The notes under the pieces were generated by a model that worked only from the letters and a program-made list of their open reading frames with translations, did no database searches and was not told where the DNA came from. Shown piece after piece: positions 38,458 through 47,896 of a stretch of DNA of 64,000 nt. Position numbers and translations under genes: made by a program. Within the stretch, counting starts at the first letter, position 1. Every line of letters starts with the position of its first letter. Source of the DNA: Acinetobacter sp. ANC 4648 (GTDB taxonomy: Bacteria; Pseudomonadota; Gammaproteobacteria; Pseudomonadales; Moraxellaceae); assembly GCF_002135345.1 (NCBI RefSeq), contig NZ_NEGI01000004.1:154891-218890 (forward strand), given 5' to 3'.

Positions 38458-39444
38458 TTAAATGACAAAAATGGATGAACCTATGGTTTTACGTGCTTCT
38501 AAATCACGATGTGCCTGTACGGCATCTTTCAGATCATAGCGCTGATTAATTTCAATTTTAATCCGACCATTTCGAACATGATCAAACAATTCATTTGCTA
38601 ACTCTTTTTTCTCAGCAGGGTCAGCAATATAGTCAGCTAGCGCTGGACGAGTGATATATAGTGAGCCTTTCATCGCCAGCAATACCGGATCAAAGGCAGG
38701 AATTGGACCAGAAGCCGTACCCACACACACCAATAAACCACGACGTTTTAAAGAATCTAATGAACCCATAAACGTATCTTTACCTACGCTATCAAAGACT
38801 ACATTTACACCAACACCCTGAGTCAATTCTCGTACACGCTGTGCAACATTCTCATGACTATAATTAATCACATGATCACAACCATGTGCTCGTGCTACAG
38901 CAGCTTTTTCTTCAGATGATGTCGTTCCAATCACGTTCAAGCCAAGTAACTTTGCCCATTGTGAAACAATCAAGCCCACACCACCTGCAGCAGCATGTAA
39001 TAGAATCGTGTCACCCACTTTAAAGTCATAAATGCGTCGCATCAAATAAGCAGCGGTTAGGCCACGCATCGTCATTGCGGCAGCAGTTTCACAAGAAATT
39101 CCTTCAGGCAATTTAATCAATGCATTTGCGGGAATCAGGCGTTTAGTACTGTAAGCACCTAAAGTATTCAAAAATCCTGTGTAAGTAACTCGATCACCCA
39201 CAACAAAATCAGTAACACCTTCACCTACTGCCTCTACGATACCTGAAGCTTCTACGCCCATACCATTTGGCATTGGAATTTGATAAGTACCATTACGAAA
39301 ATAAGTATCAGCATAATTCAAACCGACAGCTACATGACCTAAGCGCACTTCCCCTAGTCCAGGAGAACCCACTTCCACATCTTCATAGCGCATTACTTCC
39401 GGTGTTCCTGTTCCATAGAAACGTATAGCTTTAGTCAATGTCAT
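38458..39444 (-). CDS. Zinc-free NADPH:quinone oxidoreductase, MDR family
   Basis: A 328-residue medium-chain dehydrogenase/reductase. It begins TLTKAIRFYGTGTPEVMRYE and has the NADPH-binding stretch ILLHAAAGGVGLIVSQWAKL, as in QorA. The start at 39444 has GGA 8 nt upstream and fits the family; the frame could extend upstream to 39549 but that part is not family-like. It is the first gene of the seven-gene operon, about 185 bp downstream of an operator-like tandem. Confidence 0.9.
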   Translation of the reverse strand: MTLTKAIRFYGTGTPEVMRYEDVEVGSPGLGEVRLGHVAVGLNYADTYFRNGTYQIPMPNGMGVEASGIVEAVGEGVTDFVVGDRVTYTGFLNTLGAYSTKRLIPANALIKLPEGISCETAAAMTMRGLTAAYLMRRIYDFKVGDTILLHAAAGGVGLIVSQWAKLLGLNVIGTTSSEEKAAVARAHGCDHVINYSHENVAQRVRELTQGVGVNVVFDSVGKDTFMGSLDSLKRRGLLVCVGTASGPIPAFDPVLLAMKGSLYITRPALADYIADPAEKKELANELFDHVRNGRIKIEINQRYDLKDAVQAHRDLEARKTIGSSIFVI

Positions 39445-39630
39445 TGTCATTTTCCAATCCATCTTTTGGTTATTATTCAGTGCTTGCAAACGCAATACCC
39501 AAGCTACAATACTTTGGAGACAAGCTACTTTACCTATGACGACGCACACTTATCTTTTAACGACAACAATATTGTTTTAGGTATTACCCATGAAATATTC
39601 ATCTAAATTACAACCGAATTAAGCTAGTTT

Positions 39631-39668
39631 TTTGTCTTTAAGTCATTTCAATTTGTCTTTAGGTCACT
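39631..39668 (-). promoter_or_regulatory. Tandem AraC-type operator, copy 1
   Basis: Two near-identical units of about 20 bp: TTTGTCTTTAAGTCATTTCA followed by ATTTGTCTTTAGGTCACT. Spacing of about 21 bp (two helical turns) suits an AraC dimer. The mirror copy at 40983-41021 faces the CoA-transferase genes. Confidence 0.6.
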
Positions 39669-39909
39669 AACCTTTATTCTTTTTTTTAATGATATATATT
39701 TTGATTACTTCTTAATTAAAATATTAAAACAAATAGTCTAGGTTTTTTTTGATTAACCTAATTGCCTCTTTTTTATAATGACATGCGCCATAAAAATTTA
39801 ATTAAAAGAAGTTTTTCAGGTACTTTCAATTAGATACACCCACCTAAAATAAATTAAATATTATTAAAATCAAAAACTATTCTATATAAAAAATAAATAC
39901 AACGATATT

Positions 39910-40825
39910 AGACCTCTTTCATAAATCATGTTTTACTCAGTTCCAAGTTGTAAATTCCAGCAATTAAATTGAATCTCAAACCGAGTCTTTTACCTCTATT
40001 TCGATAACGCTCAGCAAGAGTTTTGAAGGTTTTCAAGCTGCCAAATACATGCTCAATTCCTCTTCTTCTTTTACTGATTTTCCTGATTATAGATTTTCAA
40101 TTCAGGATCTAGTTTACAACGTCTTTTGGTTTTTAATGGCAAGAGGCTATTCGGATACAAAGCATAAATCCCTTAATAGCCTTTATCTGTAAGGATAAAA
40201 GCTTCTAAAGGAATCTTTTTAAATTCTGCTTGAATAGCTCAAAATCATGTACTGCACCGCGACTGGTACATAAACTCAGTATTTGCTGAGCTCTATAGTG
40301 AATGATGGCCTGTACTTTAAACGCATGAGTCTTTTCTTACCACTATAACTTTTCTTCTATTTTTTTAGGCCTTTGAATTGGAATTTCTGTGGCATCCACA
40401 ATCACAACATTCCCGTCTATACCTTCACCTTTGGGCAAATTCTTTGGGTAAATTAAAAAGATTGGACTGAATTAAACAGTCTTCAACATGACGTACAATT
40501 CTTGAAGCTGTTGGCTCTGAAACTCCGTAACTCGTCGCAACGTGAAATAAAGTTCTGCATTCCCGCCAGTAGCTTAGAGACAGAAGAACTTGATCCTCCA
40601 CACTTAACTTAGGCGGTCTATCTTTAGTTGCAATATGCTTCTTTAATTGTTCAACCATAAATAGAAGGTCGAAGATGAGATGCCTGTGTATCGCTTGAAC
40701 TGTGTTTCAGAAAGCTTTTTTGAATCGATGTATTTCATCCGCAGATTATGCAAGAATGTTTAAAATTATACGGTACAAATATCAACCAAAGAAATTGATC
40801 GTTTTTTGATTTATGGAAGAGATCT
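39910..40825 (-). mobile_element. Decayed IS5-family insertion sequence, about 916 bp
   Basis: Terminal inverted repeats of 19 bp match at 17 positions (AGACCTCTTTCATAAATCA at the left; AGATCTCTTCCATAAATCA at the right, read inward). The bases ATT flank both ends and could be a 3-bp target duplication. The transposase inside is broken. The element separates two operators that belong to divergent catabolic genes, so it inserted into their shared intergenic region. Confidence 0.85.
39926..40738 (-). pseudogene. IS5-family transposase, frameshifted
   Basis: Pieces of one DDE transposase can be read in different frames: a start MKYIDSKKLSETQFKRYTGI, an HTH part with KLSVEDQVLLSLSYWRE, the first catalytic Asp in NVVIVDATEIPIQRPKK, the second in EAFILTDKGY, and the Glu region SKRRRGIEHVFGSLKTFKT. 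At least three frameshifts and a stop interrupt it, so it is inactive. Confidence 0.85.
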
Positions 40826-40982
40826 ATTTAACCTATAGCATGAACTAGGCATAAGCGTAGTAATCATTCAAATGGAACTTTAATGTATTCTTCAAGCTCT
40901 TTAGTTCTATGATTCAAGCTCTAATTAATCAATTTCATAAAGAAATACATCTATATTTAAAGCTATAAAATAAATAAGCGTG

Positions 40983-41021
40983 AGTGACCTAAAGACAAAT
41001 TTTAATGACAGAAAGACAAAA
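40983..41021 (+). promoter_or_regulatory. Tandem AraC-type operator, copy 2
   Basis: The inverse of the 39.6-kb site: AGTGACCTAAAGACAAATTT then AATGACAGAAAGACAAAAT. In the direction of copy 1 it reads TTTGTCTTTCTGTCATT followed by TTTGTCTTTAGGTCACT. It lies about 170 bp before the CoA-transferase start, matching the distance of copy 1 from its gene. Confidence 0.6.
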
Positions 41022-41193
41022 TAATACTCATGTTCATTTGTATATTACACAATAGCTAAAAGATGATTTTTAGAATAATGAATAAATAGTGCCCGAATTT
41101 TCTGAGAAAAATGAATAAAACGCATCCTCATCTCGGACTCATGTAAATATTATTCATATCACTATTGATGCATTATACAAATGGAGTTGTTTT

Positions 41194-41865
41194 GTGATTG
41201 ATAAAACCTCAGCTTTATTAATGGATACACTTTCCCAAATTAAAGATGGCTCAACGATCATGATTAGTGGCTTTGGTATGGCTGGTCAGCCTGCCGAACT
41301 CATTTATGGTTTAGTGGAACTCGGTGTGAAAGACTTGGTTATTATTAATAATAATGCGAGTAATGGCGAATATGGACTAGCTCAACTTTTAAAAGCAGGC
41401 GCGGTTCGAAAACTCATTTGTTCTTTTCCCCGTCAGGCTGACTCTTATATTTTTGATCAATTGTATCATGCCAAAAAAATTGAGTTAGAACTCGTTCCTC
41501 AAGGTAACCTCGCGTGTCGTATTCAAGCAGCGGGTATGGGACTTGGCCCCATTTATACGCCAACTGGTTTTGGAACTTTATTGGCAGAAGGTAAACCGAC
41601 ACTAAACTATGAAGGTAAAGACTTTGTTTTAGAAAATCCAATCCATGCGGACTTTGCTTTAATCAAAGCACAACAAGGTGATCGTTGGGGGAACTTGGTC
41701 TACCGAAAAGCGGCGCGTAACTTTGGCCCAATTATGGCAATGGCTGCTAATTGTACAATTGCACAAGTCACTGAAGTGGTTGAACTTAATCATTTAGATC
41801 CAGAACATATTATTACCCCTGGTATTTTTGTTCAACACGTGGTTCAGGTTACACCTGAACAATAA
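41194..41865 (+). CDS. 3-oxoacid CoA-transferase, subunit A
   Basis: A 223-residue subunit with the family start TIMISGFGMAGQPAELIYGL and the GTGFGTLLAEGK-type segment PTGFGTLLAEGKPTLNY. With subunit B it transfers CoA from succinyl-CoA to a 3-oxoacid such as acetoacetate or 3-oxoadipate. The start is GTG with GGAG upstream. In this setting acetoacetate made by the BKACE enzyme is a natural substrate; ScoA, AtoD and PcaI are close relatives. Confidence 0.92.
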   Translation: MIDKTSALLMDTLSQIKDGSTIMISGFGMAGQPAELIYGLVELGVKDLVIINNNASNGEYGLAQLLKAGAVRKLICSFPRQADSYIFDQLYHAKKIELELVPQGNLACRIQAAGMGLGPIYTPTGFGTLLAEGKPTLNYEGKDFVLENPIHADFALIKAQQGDRWGNLVYRKAARNFGPIMAMAANCTIAQVTEVVELNHLDPEHIITPGIFVQHVVQVTPEQ

Positions 41866-41885
41866 GTAGTATTGGAGGTTTTAAA

Positions 41886-42542
41886 ATGAGTTATAGCAAA
41901 TTAAGTCGTGACCAAATTGCTGCACGTGTGGCACAAGATATTCCAGATGGTGCTTATGTTAACTTAGGTATTGGTTTACCAACCAAAATTTCAAAATATT
42001 TACCTTCTGAGAAAGATATTTTTTTACATTCAGAAAATGGAATTTTAGCCTTTGGTCCACCACCAGAAAAAAACAATGAAGATTCAGAATTAATTAATGC
42101 TGGTAAAGAATTCGTCACGTTGCTTGAAGGTGGAGCCTATTTCCACCATGGTGATTCATTTGCCATGATGCGTGGAGGTCATTTAGATATTTGCGTACTG
42201 GGTGCATTTCAAGTTGCAGAAAATGGTGATTTAGCCAATTGGCATACGGGTGCTAGTGATGCCATACCAGCTGTTGGTGGAGCCATGGACTTAGCAATTG
42301 GTGCAAAAAAAGTTTTTGTAACTACTGATCATATTACTAAACAGGGTGAACCTAAAATTGTTGCTGAACTCAGTTATCCTGCAACTGGCCTAAAATGTGT
42401 AGACCGTATTTATACTGATTTATGCGTGATAGATGTTACTACTGAAGGCTTAAAAGTCATTGAAAAAGTAGAGGGTTTAAGCTTTGAGAAATTACAGTCA
42501 ATGACTGGAACCAAATTAATTAATATGACATTGGATGAATAA
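41886..42542 (+). CDS. 3-oxoacid CoA-transferase, subunit B
   Basis: A 218-residue subunit carrying the catalytic glutamate in LHSENGILAFGPPP (about residue 50), after GAYVNLGIGLPTKISKYLP. A TGGAGG ribosome site lies in the 20-bp gap after subunit A, so both are co-translated. No ring-cleavage genes are nearby, which argues against a PcaIJ role in beta-ketoadipate degradation. Confidence 0.92.
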   Translation: MSYSKLSRDQIAARVAQDIPDGAYVNLGIGLPTKISKYLPSEKDIFLHSENGILAFGPPPEKNNEDSELINAGKEFVTLLEGGAYFHHGDSFAMMRGGHLDICVLGAFQVAENGDLANWHTGASDAIPAVGGAMDLAIGAKKVFVTTDHITKQGEPKIVAELSYPATGLKCVDRIYTDLCVIDVTTEGLKVIEKVEGLSFEKLQSMTGTKLINMTLDE

Positions 42543-42701
42543 ACTTAATGAAACCTCCCCTCTGTTTTTATTTTTAAATATAGGGGGACTTCATAAATTA
42601 TAAAAAATAATATTATCTAAAAGCTTAAAATAATCAAACTGTTTACTAAACGGCTTTGCTGCACAACTCCTTAAAAGTAAGACTCCCCACACCACCCAAA
42701 T

Positions 42702-42866
42702 TTAAAAAGTAACTTGGGGATGACGGCTGCTTAGCTTGGTAAATTTATTTCGAACTGCTATACATGCATGAATTTCATCGACTTGATTATGGAGGTTCCT
42801 TGAACTTAATTTAATGCAATGCATCTTGGTTTCAACCAAATTTCGAATATGATAACCTGACCATGG
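42702..42866 (-). pseudogene. IS5-type transposase, C-terminal remnant
   Basis: About 54 codons on the minus strand resemble the end of an IS5-group transposase: YHIRNLVETKMHCIKL, then QVDEIHACIAVRNKFTKL and a final stop. A terminal-repeat-like CGGCTTTGCTGCACAA lies at about 42652. It is truncated exactly at the left repeat of the prophage-like element (42868), so the element cut it or recombined with it. This IS differs from the one at 39.9-40.8 kb. Confidence 0.65.
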
Positions 42867-42867
42867 G

Positions 42868-42913
42868 GCTTAAATAATCAATCCTGCTAATTTAAGATTT
42901 TTTATTGCTTACA
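42868..42913. repeat. Left attachment-like direct repeat (attL)
   Basis: A 46-bp sequence starting GCTTAAATAATCAATCCTGC and ending TTTTTTATTGCTTACA recurs at 55229-55273 with a 1-base substitution and a 1-base gap. Several TGCTTACA motifs follow it, before the integrase start, and could be integrase or excisionase binding sites. Confidence 0.75.
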
Positions 42914-42943
42914 TAGTGCTTACACCAATCCTGATGTAAGCAA

Positions 42944-44200
42944 ATGAAGCTGAAATTCACAACAAATAAAGTATCAAAACTAGAAAAGCCTACAGATGGT
43001 AAAAATCAAATTTTCTACTGGGATTTAGACGCCCTTGGGCTTTCTGTTCGTGTAACTCAAAATGAAAACCGATCTTATATTTTCCAAGGACGTGTTTCTA
43101 CTAAAAGTTTACGCATAACTGTGGGTGATGTAAATGTTTGGTCTCTTGATGATGCACGTAAAGAGTCAAGACGTTTACAGCAGCTTTGTGACCAAGGAAT
43201 AGATCCTCGAAGTAATAAGGCTGAAGAAGGTCAAAAAAATGGTGACTACTCTCAAAAAAAGCAAAATGAAAAAATTACTTTTGGGTTAGTATTTAATGAG
43301 TATGTAGATACTAATAAAAATCTATGGAGTGAATCCCATCTAAATGATCACCATCAATTAGTACATCGTGGCGGTGAAAATAAGAAACGTAGAACAGGAT
43401 TAACTATACCCGTAACAATCGCTGCCCTATTGGATATCCCTTTAGTCAGTATAACTCCAGACATTTTGGTTGCATGGCAAACTGAAGAAGCTACAACGAG
43501 ACCAGGGCGAGCTGCTTTAGGCTTTCGTCTTGTACGAACATGCATCAACTGGTGTCAAGAACATGATTTATATTCCACACTAATTGATGCAAAAGTACAT
43601 CAGGCAAAACGTGTACGTAGATCAGTGCCTCAATTAAAACCAGTCAAAAATTCTGTATAAAAGACTCCGTTAAAAGATTGGTTTTTGGCTGTGAATGATA
43701 TTATGCACAGAACATTTTTGCAGATTAGTATTTTAACTAGACCGCGCTCTGAATCTATGCGAAGTCTCACCTATTCACAATTAGACTTCAAATGGAAAAC
43801 TATTAGTATTTGAGATAAGGTTGAACAAGAAAATCACACTATTCCCATGACACCTTATATCGAGCATTTATTAAATCAATTACCAAAATACGCTGATTCT
43901 GATTTTATTTTTTGGAGTAATCAATCTAAGACTGGACATATTACTGATATTAGAAAGAATTACTATCGAGCATTAGATGAAAAAGGATTACCTAAATTCA
44001 CTATCCATGATTTAAGGCGTTCTTTTAGTAATTTAGCTGAATGGCTCGACATCCCAACTGGTGTTGTCGCTCAAATTATGGGACATAAACCAAGTGCTAC
44101 TGCGGAAAAGCATTACAAAGACCGCCCTGTTGACTTACTTAGATTACATCATACGAAAATTGAGAATTGGATTTTAAATGAAGCAGGAATTAGACAATAA
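42944..44200 (+). pseudogene. Prophage tyrosine integrase with two in-frame stops
   Basis: One 418-codon frame is interrupted by TAA at 43658-43660 and TGA at 43811-43813, with no frameshift. The N-terminal part is the arm-binding domain (DUF4102-like: DLDALGLSVRVTQNENRSYI, SLDDARKESRRLQQLCDQGI). The catalytic part follows: TRPRSESMRSLTYSQLDF (first Arg), HDLRRSFSNLAEW (His-x-x-Arg), IMGHKPSATAEKHYKD (His and the Tyr nucleophile). It adjoins the left direct repeat. With both stops it should be inactive unless suppressed. Confidence 0.9.
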
Positions 44201-44282
44201 AACATAGCTCTACTTCTACATCGAATTTATAGTTAAGTAACGTAAGCCTTTTATAAAAAATCAAGGCTAGTTTATATTGCTT

Positions 44283-44328
44283 AAAAATAAAATAAAGTCG
44301 CTATAGTGTTTTGAACGCTATAGCGACT
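44283..44328 (-). terminator. Terminator of the ars operon
   Basis: A 13-bp stem (AGTCGCTATAGCG on one side, CACTATAGCGACT on the other, one G-T pair) with a 7-base loop is followed on the minus strand by TTATTTTATTTTT. It lies 49 bp beyond the arsH stop. Confidence 0.85.
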
Positions 44329-44376
44329 ATGCTCCAAATATTGAGCCTAAAAATTAAAGTACCAATACCAGTAAAT

Positions 44377-45081
44377 TTAAATATCCTTTTGATTTACACG
44401 TTGTGACAGCTCCTCAGCACTTTCAACTCGTTCAGAATAACGATCAGTTAAATAATCTGATTGCCCTCTGGTTAAAAGAGTAAATTTATAAAGCTCTTCC
44501 ATCACATCTACAATACGAGTGTAGTATGGCGATGGCTTCATTCGTCCATTCTCATCAAATTCTAAAAAAGCTTTTGGAATAGATGATTGGTTTGGAATTG
44601 TAATCATCCGCATCCAACGACCTAAAACACGCATTTGATTCAAACTATTAAATGATTGAGATCCCCCACTTACTTGCATCAATGCTAAAGTTTTACCTTG
44701 TGTTGCCCGAATCGCGCCTGCCGCCAGTGGAATCCAATCAATCTGCGCTTTAAAAATAGAACTCATCGAACCATGACGTTCAGGCGTACACCACACCATG
44801 CCTTCTGACCAAGCTAGCAGTTCATGTAACTCTTTTACTTTTGGATGCTCAGTACCAGCATCCTCAGGTAATGGAAGTCCTTTTGGGTGAAAGATTTTTA
44901 CTTTAGCACCAAAATGTTCCAAAATTCGACCTGCTTCCTGAATCGCTAATCGGCTATAGGATACTTCACGATTTGAACCGTAAAGCAGCAAAATACGTGG
45001 AGCATGATCCAGCGCTTTAGCTTGTACTTTTTCCAAAGTCGGTTGTTCAAGAAGGTTAATATCTACATTTGGGAGATTCAT
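44377..45081 (-). CDS. arsH: Arsenical resistance NADPH-dependent FMN reductase ArsH
   Basis: A 234-residue flavodoxin-like protein with [20 protein letters not shown] (FMN-binding) and [20 protein letters not shown]. ArsH oxidises trivalent organoarsenicals. The start at 45081 is chosen because GAGG lies 9 nt upstream; the longer frame would overlap the ACR3 gene by 44 bp. It is the last gene of arsR-acr3-arsH. Confidence 0.94.
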   Translation of the reverse strand: MNLPNVDINLLEQPTLEKVQAKALDHAPRILLLYGSNREVSYSRLAIQEAGRILEHFGAKVKIFHPKGLPLPEDAGTEHPKVKELHELLAWSEGMVWCTPERHGSMSSIFKAQIDWIPLAAGAIRATQGKTLALMQVSGGSQSFNSLNQMRVLGRWMRMITIPNQSSIPKAFLEFDENGRMKPSPYYTRIVDVMEELYKFTLLTRGQSDYLTDRYSERVESAEELSQRVNQKDI

Positions 45082-45085
45082 AGCG

Positions 45086-46126
45086 TTATACCTCTTTAAA
45101 AACTTTTTTTCTAAGCCACAGTGAAACACTCACTAAGGCAATTAACACAGGTACTTCAACCAATGGCCCAATGACTGTTGTAAAAGCAACAGGTGATGCA
45201 AGTCCAAAAGTTGCAATGGCAACGGCTAGAGCCAATTCAAAATTGTTCCCTGCCGCAGTAAAAGAGATAGCAGCAGTTTTTGGATAGTCATTCCCCATCC
45301 ACTTACTCATAAAGAAACTAATAAAGAACATCACAACAAAGTAAATAGTTAGAGGAATTGCAATTCTAAGTACATCCAATGGCAAACTGACAACCTCACC
45401 ACCTTTTAGGCTAAACATAGCCACGATTGTAAATAGCAGCGCAACTAAACTTAGTGGACTAATTTTTGGAATAAATTGAGTTTGATACCAGTCCAACCCT
45501 TTCCGTTTGACTAAAATTAATCGAGTCAAAAAACCCAATAAAAATGGGATACCTAAATAGACAAGTACAGCATGGGTAATTGTCCAAAAACTAACATTAA
45601 TGACTTGTGCTTCTACACCGAAATATGGTGGTAAGAAGGTCAAAAACAACCAAGCATAAGTACTAAAAAATAAGATTTGAAAAATACTGTTAAACGCGAC
45701 CAATCCTGCAACATACTGATTATCACCACAGGCTAAACCATTCCAGACCAACACCATTGCAATACAACGCGCCAATCCTATTAGGATTACACCTGTCATA
45801 TATTCAGGATAGGAATGTAGAAAAATAATCGCCAAAGCAAACATTAAACACGGTGCAATCAGCCAGTTTTGAACCAAAGATAAGGTAAGTGTTCGTTTAT
45901 CTTTAAACACTTGTGGCAATGTTGCATAGCCCACTTTCGCAAGTGGTGGATACATCATCAAAATTAGACCAATCACAATCGGAATATTGACTGAATCAAT
46001 ACTCATCTTATCCAAAGATATGGATGCTTGGGGAAAGAACACACCAATCCCAACACCTAATGTCATTGCAATGAAAATCCAGAGCGTTAAATTACGATCT
46101 AAAAATGAAAGTCTTGAAGTAGACAT
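45086..46126 (-). CDS. acr3: Arsenite efflux permease, ACR3 family
   Basis: A 346-residue permease with ten helices that exports As(III). The essential cysteine is in [18 protein letters not shown], and the conserved [17 protein letters not shown] lies near the C-terminus. The ATG at 46126 is preferred to the TTG at 46138. It follows arsR by about 65 bp. Confidence 0.95.
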   Translation of the reverse strand: MSTSRLSFLDRNLTLWIFIAMTLGVGIGVFFPQASISLDKMSIDSVNIPIVIGLILMMYPPLAKVGYATLPQVFKDKRTLTLSLVQNWLIAPCLMFALAIIFLHSYPEYMTGVILIGLARCIAMVLVWNGLACGDNQYVAGLVAFNSIFQILFFSTYAWLFLTFLPPYFGVEAQVINVSFWTITHAVLVYLGIPFLLGFLTRLILVKRKGLDWYQTQFIPKISPLSLVALLFTIVAMFSLKGGEVVSLPLDVLRIAIPLTIYFVVMFFISFFMSKWMGNDYPKTAAISFTAAGNNFELALAVAIATFGLASPVAFTTVIGPLVEVPVLIALVSVSLWLRKKVFKEV

Positions 46127-46192
46127 AATTTCACTCAATATTCGAAATTTTATAACTGTTTCCTGAACATAAAAACAAAACCCTCAAGGGTA

Positions 46193-46516
46193 TTACTCGC
46201 AATGAACTGAAATTGACGAATGAACAAGAGGATTGTTCATGATCCCCTCATTTTGATTTGAGATGATGTTTAAAACATCTTTTGCCCATTCAGGAAGATT
46301 TGGATTCAAACGGTAATACACCCATTTTCCCTGCCTTTGATCAAGTAAAATGGAAAGATTCCGAAGCAAAGCCAAATGGCGAGAAATTTTAGGTTGGCTG
46401 AGCTGTAATTGTTCTGTCAATTCACAGACACAAACATTTTGTTTGGCCATAACCAACCTTAAAATGTCCAAACGCGTAGCGTCAGAAAGACACTTAAAGA
46501 AATCTGTTTGATTCAT
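46193..46516 (-). CDS. arsR: ArsR-type arsenic-responsive repressor
   Basis: A 107-residue winged-helix repressor. The As(III) site is NVCVCELTEQL (Cys-x-Cys at the start of the recognition helix region), followed by LSQPKISRHLALLRN. The start may be 46516 (MNQTDFFKCL, the family-like start) or 46534, six codons earlier. It represses its own operon and probably the divergent arsC until arsenite binds. Confidence 0.94.
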   Translation of the reverse strand: MNQTDFFKCLSDATRLDILRLVMAKQNVCVCELTEQLQLSQPKISRHLALLRNLSILLDQRQGKWVYYRLNPNLPEWAKDVLNIISNQNEGIMNNPLVHSSISVHCE

Positions 46517-46534
46517 TGTCTTATAGCTCAACAT

Positions 46535-46600
46535 ATTTACCATTGCGAATATACGCATATCCATATATAAATGCAATATTGTTTTACATTGAGAAACGTC
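46535..46600. promoter_or_regulatory. arsR-arsC divergent control region
   Basis: The 66-84-bp gap between the divergent arsR and arsC starts holds an imperfect dyad, ATTGC ... GCAAT, around GCATATCC and ATATAT. It is the likely ArsR operator overlapping both promoters. Confidence 0.5.
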
Positions 46601-47029
46601 ATGTCACAAAAGATCAAGATTTATCACAACCCTGCCTGTGGAACTTCAAGAAATACGCTTGAACTTATTCGAAATGCTGGGCAAGAACCTGAAGTAATTG
46701 AATATCTAAAAACACCTCCCAGTAAAGAAGAGCTTATTACTTTAATTGAGAAATCAGGGCTTTCTGTGCGAGAAGCAATGCGTAAAAATGTTGAACCTTA
46801 TGAGAAACTGGAGTTAGAGCAAGCACATTGGACTGATGAACAATTAATCGATTACATGCTTGAATATCCCATTTTAATTAACCGTCCATTTGTAGTAACA
46901 GAACTTGGCATCAAATTATGCAGACCTTCAGAACTGGTACTAGATATTCTATCTGCTCCTCAACTCCATGCGTTTAGTAAAGAAGATGGTGAAATGATCA
47001 TTGATCAAGATGGCAACAGAATAAAATAA
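46601..47029 (+). CDS. arsC: Arsenate reductase, glutaredoxin-dependent type
   Basis: A 142-residue enzyme that reduces arsenate to arsenite. It has the catalytic cysteine in HNPACGTSRNTLELIRNAG (about residue 11) and the arginines in SVREAMRKN and LINRPFVVTELG. The ATG at 46601 is chosen as the family start; the frame reaches back to 46571. Divergent placement from arsR-acr3-arsH is unusual, since arsC is often within the operon. Confidence 0.94.
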   Translation: MSQKIKIYHNPACGTSRNTLELIRNAGQEPEVIEYLKTPPSKEELITLIEKSGLSVREAMRKNVEPYEKLELEQAHWTDEQLIDYMLEYPILINRPFVVTELGIKLCRPSELVLDILSAPQLHAFSKEDGEMIIDQDGNRIK

Positions 47030-47247
47030 ATTCACGTATTCAAATGGTTACTTCATATATGGTCGTTACACCCCATTTTAATATTATCAGTCGTATAGTG
47101 AACGCTTTAGGTTTAAAATTTACAATGTAACATGCTTAAAATTAAAAAAATTAGTAGCAATGGGAGGCCTAAGCTACTATTTTTATTAATTTTTATGATA
47201 ACTTCGTATAACGACCATTATGTTAAATGGACTTATTTTAGAAGCCT

Positions 47248-47562
47248 TTAATTCATGAAACGTATAACAGTAGAACTGATGAGTAGAATTGTCGCTATCA
47301 GTGTCAAATAGGTACACGGTTTACTTATAGCTTGATTATCAGCCTTAAAAAAATTCTTCATTGGATTATTCCAACCTAGACCTGTCATTTGGCTCCAAGG
47401 ATACCAAAAACATAAGAAACCTAAAGTACTTAAAATACTAGCTACAGTCAGATTTTTGGATAGTCCTACTAGACTTATTCCAACCAAGATTGCACCTAAA
47501 AAAAAGCCAAACCAAGATTTAATCAAACGATTATTAGGAGAACTTATTGATATATTATTCAT
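47248..47562 (-). CDS. Membrane protein, 104 aa
   Basis: Three hydrophobic segments (about residues 15-35, 40-58 and 82-100) around a loop with WYPWSQMTGLGWNNPMK. No family is recognised. Its start overlaps the stop of the 72-aa membrane gene by 4 bp, so both are translated together. The pair sits just beyond the endolysin gene, a usual site for phage accessory genes such as exclusion proteins; that role is inference. Confidence 0.6.
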   Translation of the reverse strand: MNNISISSPNNRLIKSWFGFFLGAILVGISLVGLSKNLTVASILSTLGFLCFWYPWSQMTGLGWNNPMKNFFKADNQAISKPCTYLTLIATILLISSTVIRFMN

Positions 47563-47774
47563 TTCTTAATCTCTGATTTTCCCATAAATTTTTTATAATT
47601 AAGACATAACTTAAACATTGATAAAATTGAGCCAATTAAACAACAAGCAAAGAAAATTCTAATATTGATTAATGGTTTATCTAAAAAATAATTAGATATA
47701 ATTATCCCGAATGTTACCGCCCCAGTAAACTCAAAAAATGAGAATGAACTGATCCAAGTACTTAATTTTTTCAT
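47559..47774 (-). CDS. Membrane protein, 71 aa
   Basis: Two hydrophobic segments separated by a short loop, and a basic tail (NYKKFMGKSEIKK). The start is uncertain: ATG at 47774 (MKKLSTWISS) or an earlier ATG/TTG near 47813-47822. Co-translated with the 104-aa gene. Function unknown. Confidence 0.5.
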   Translation of the reverse strand: MKKLSTWISSFSFFEFTGAVTFGIIISNYFLDKPLINIRIFFACCLIGSILSMFKLCLNYKKFMGKSEIKK

Positions 47775-47871
47775 AATGCAATAATTAATGATTATCATTA
47801 ACGATAATATCATAAAAGACAAATACTTAATATTTTGGAATTTCTAAAATTAACATAATACACCTTATACG

Positions 47872-47896
47872 AAAAAGCCCTCTAAAGGGCTTTTTT
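47872..47896. terminator. Terminator overlapping the endolysin 3' end
   Basis: AAAAAGCCCT / AGGGCTTTTTT hairpin that includes the endolysin stop codon. A near-identical hairpin is attached to endolysin copy B at 19.36 kb. Confidence 0.85.

Noticed and set aside
41194..42542. CoA-transferase as PcaIJ of the beta-ketoadipate pathway
   Set aside because: No aromatic ring-cleavage genes are nearby, and the shared operators link it to the BKACE operon, which makes acetoacetate.
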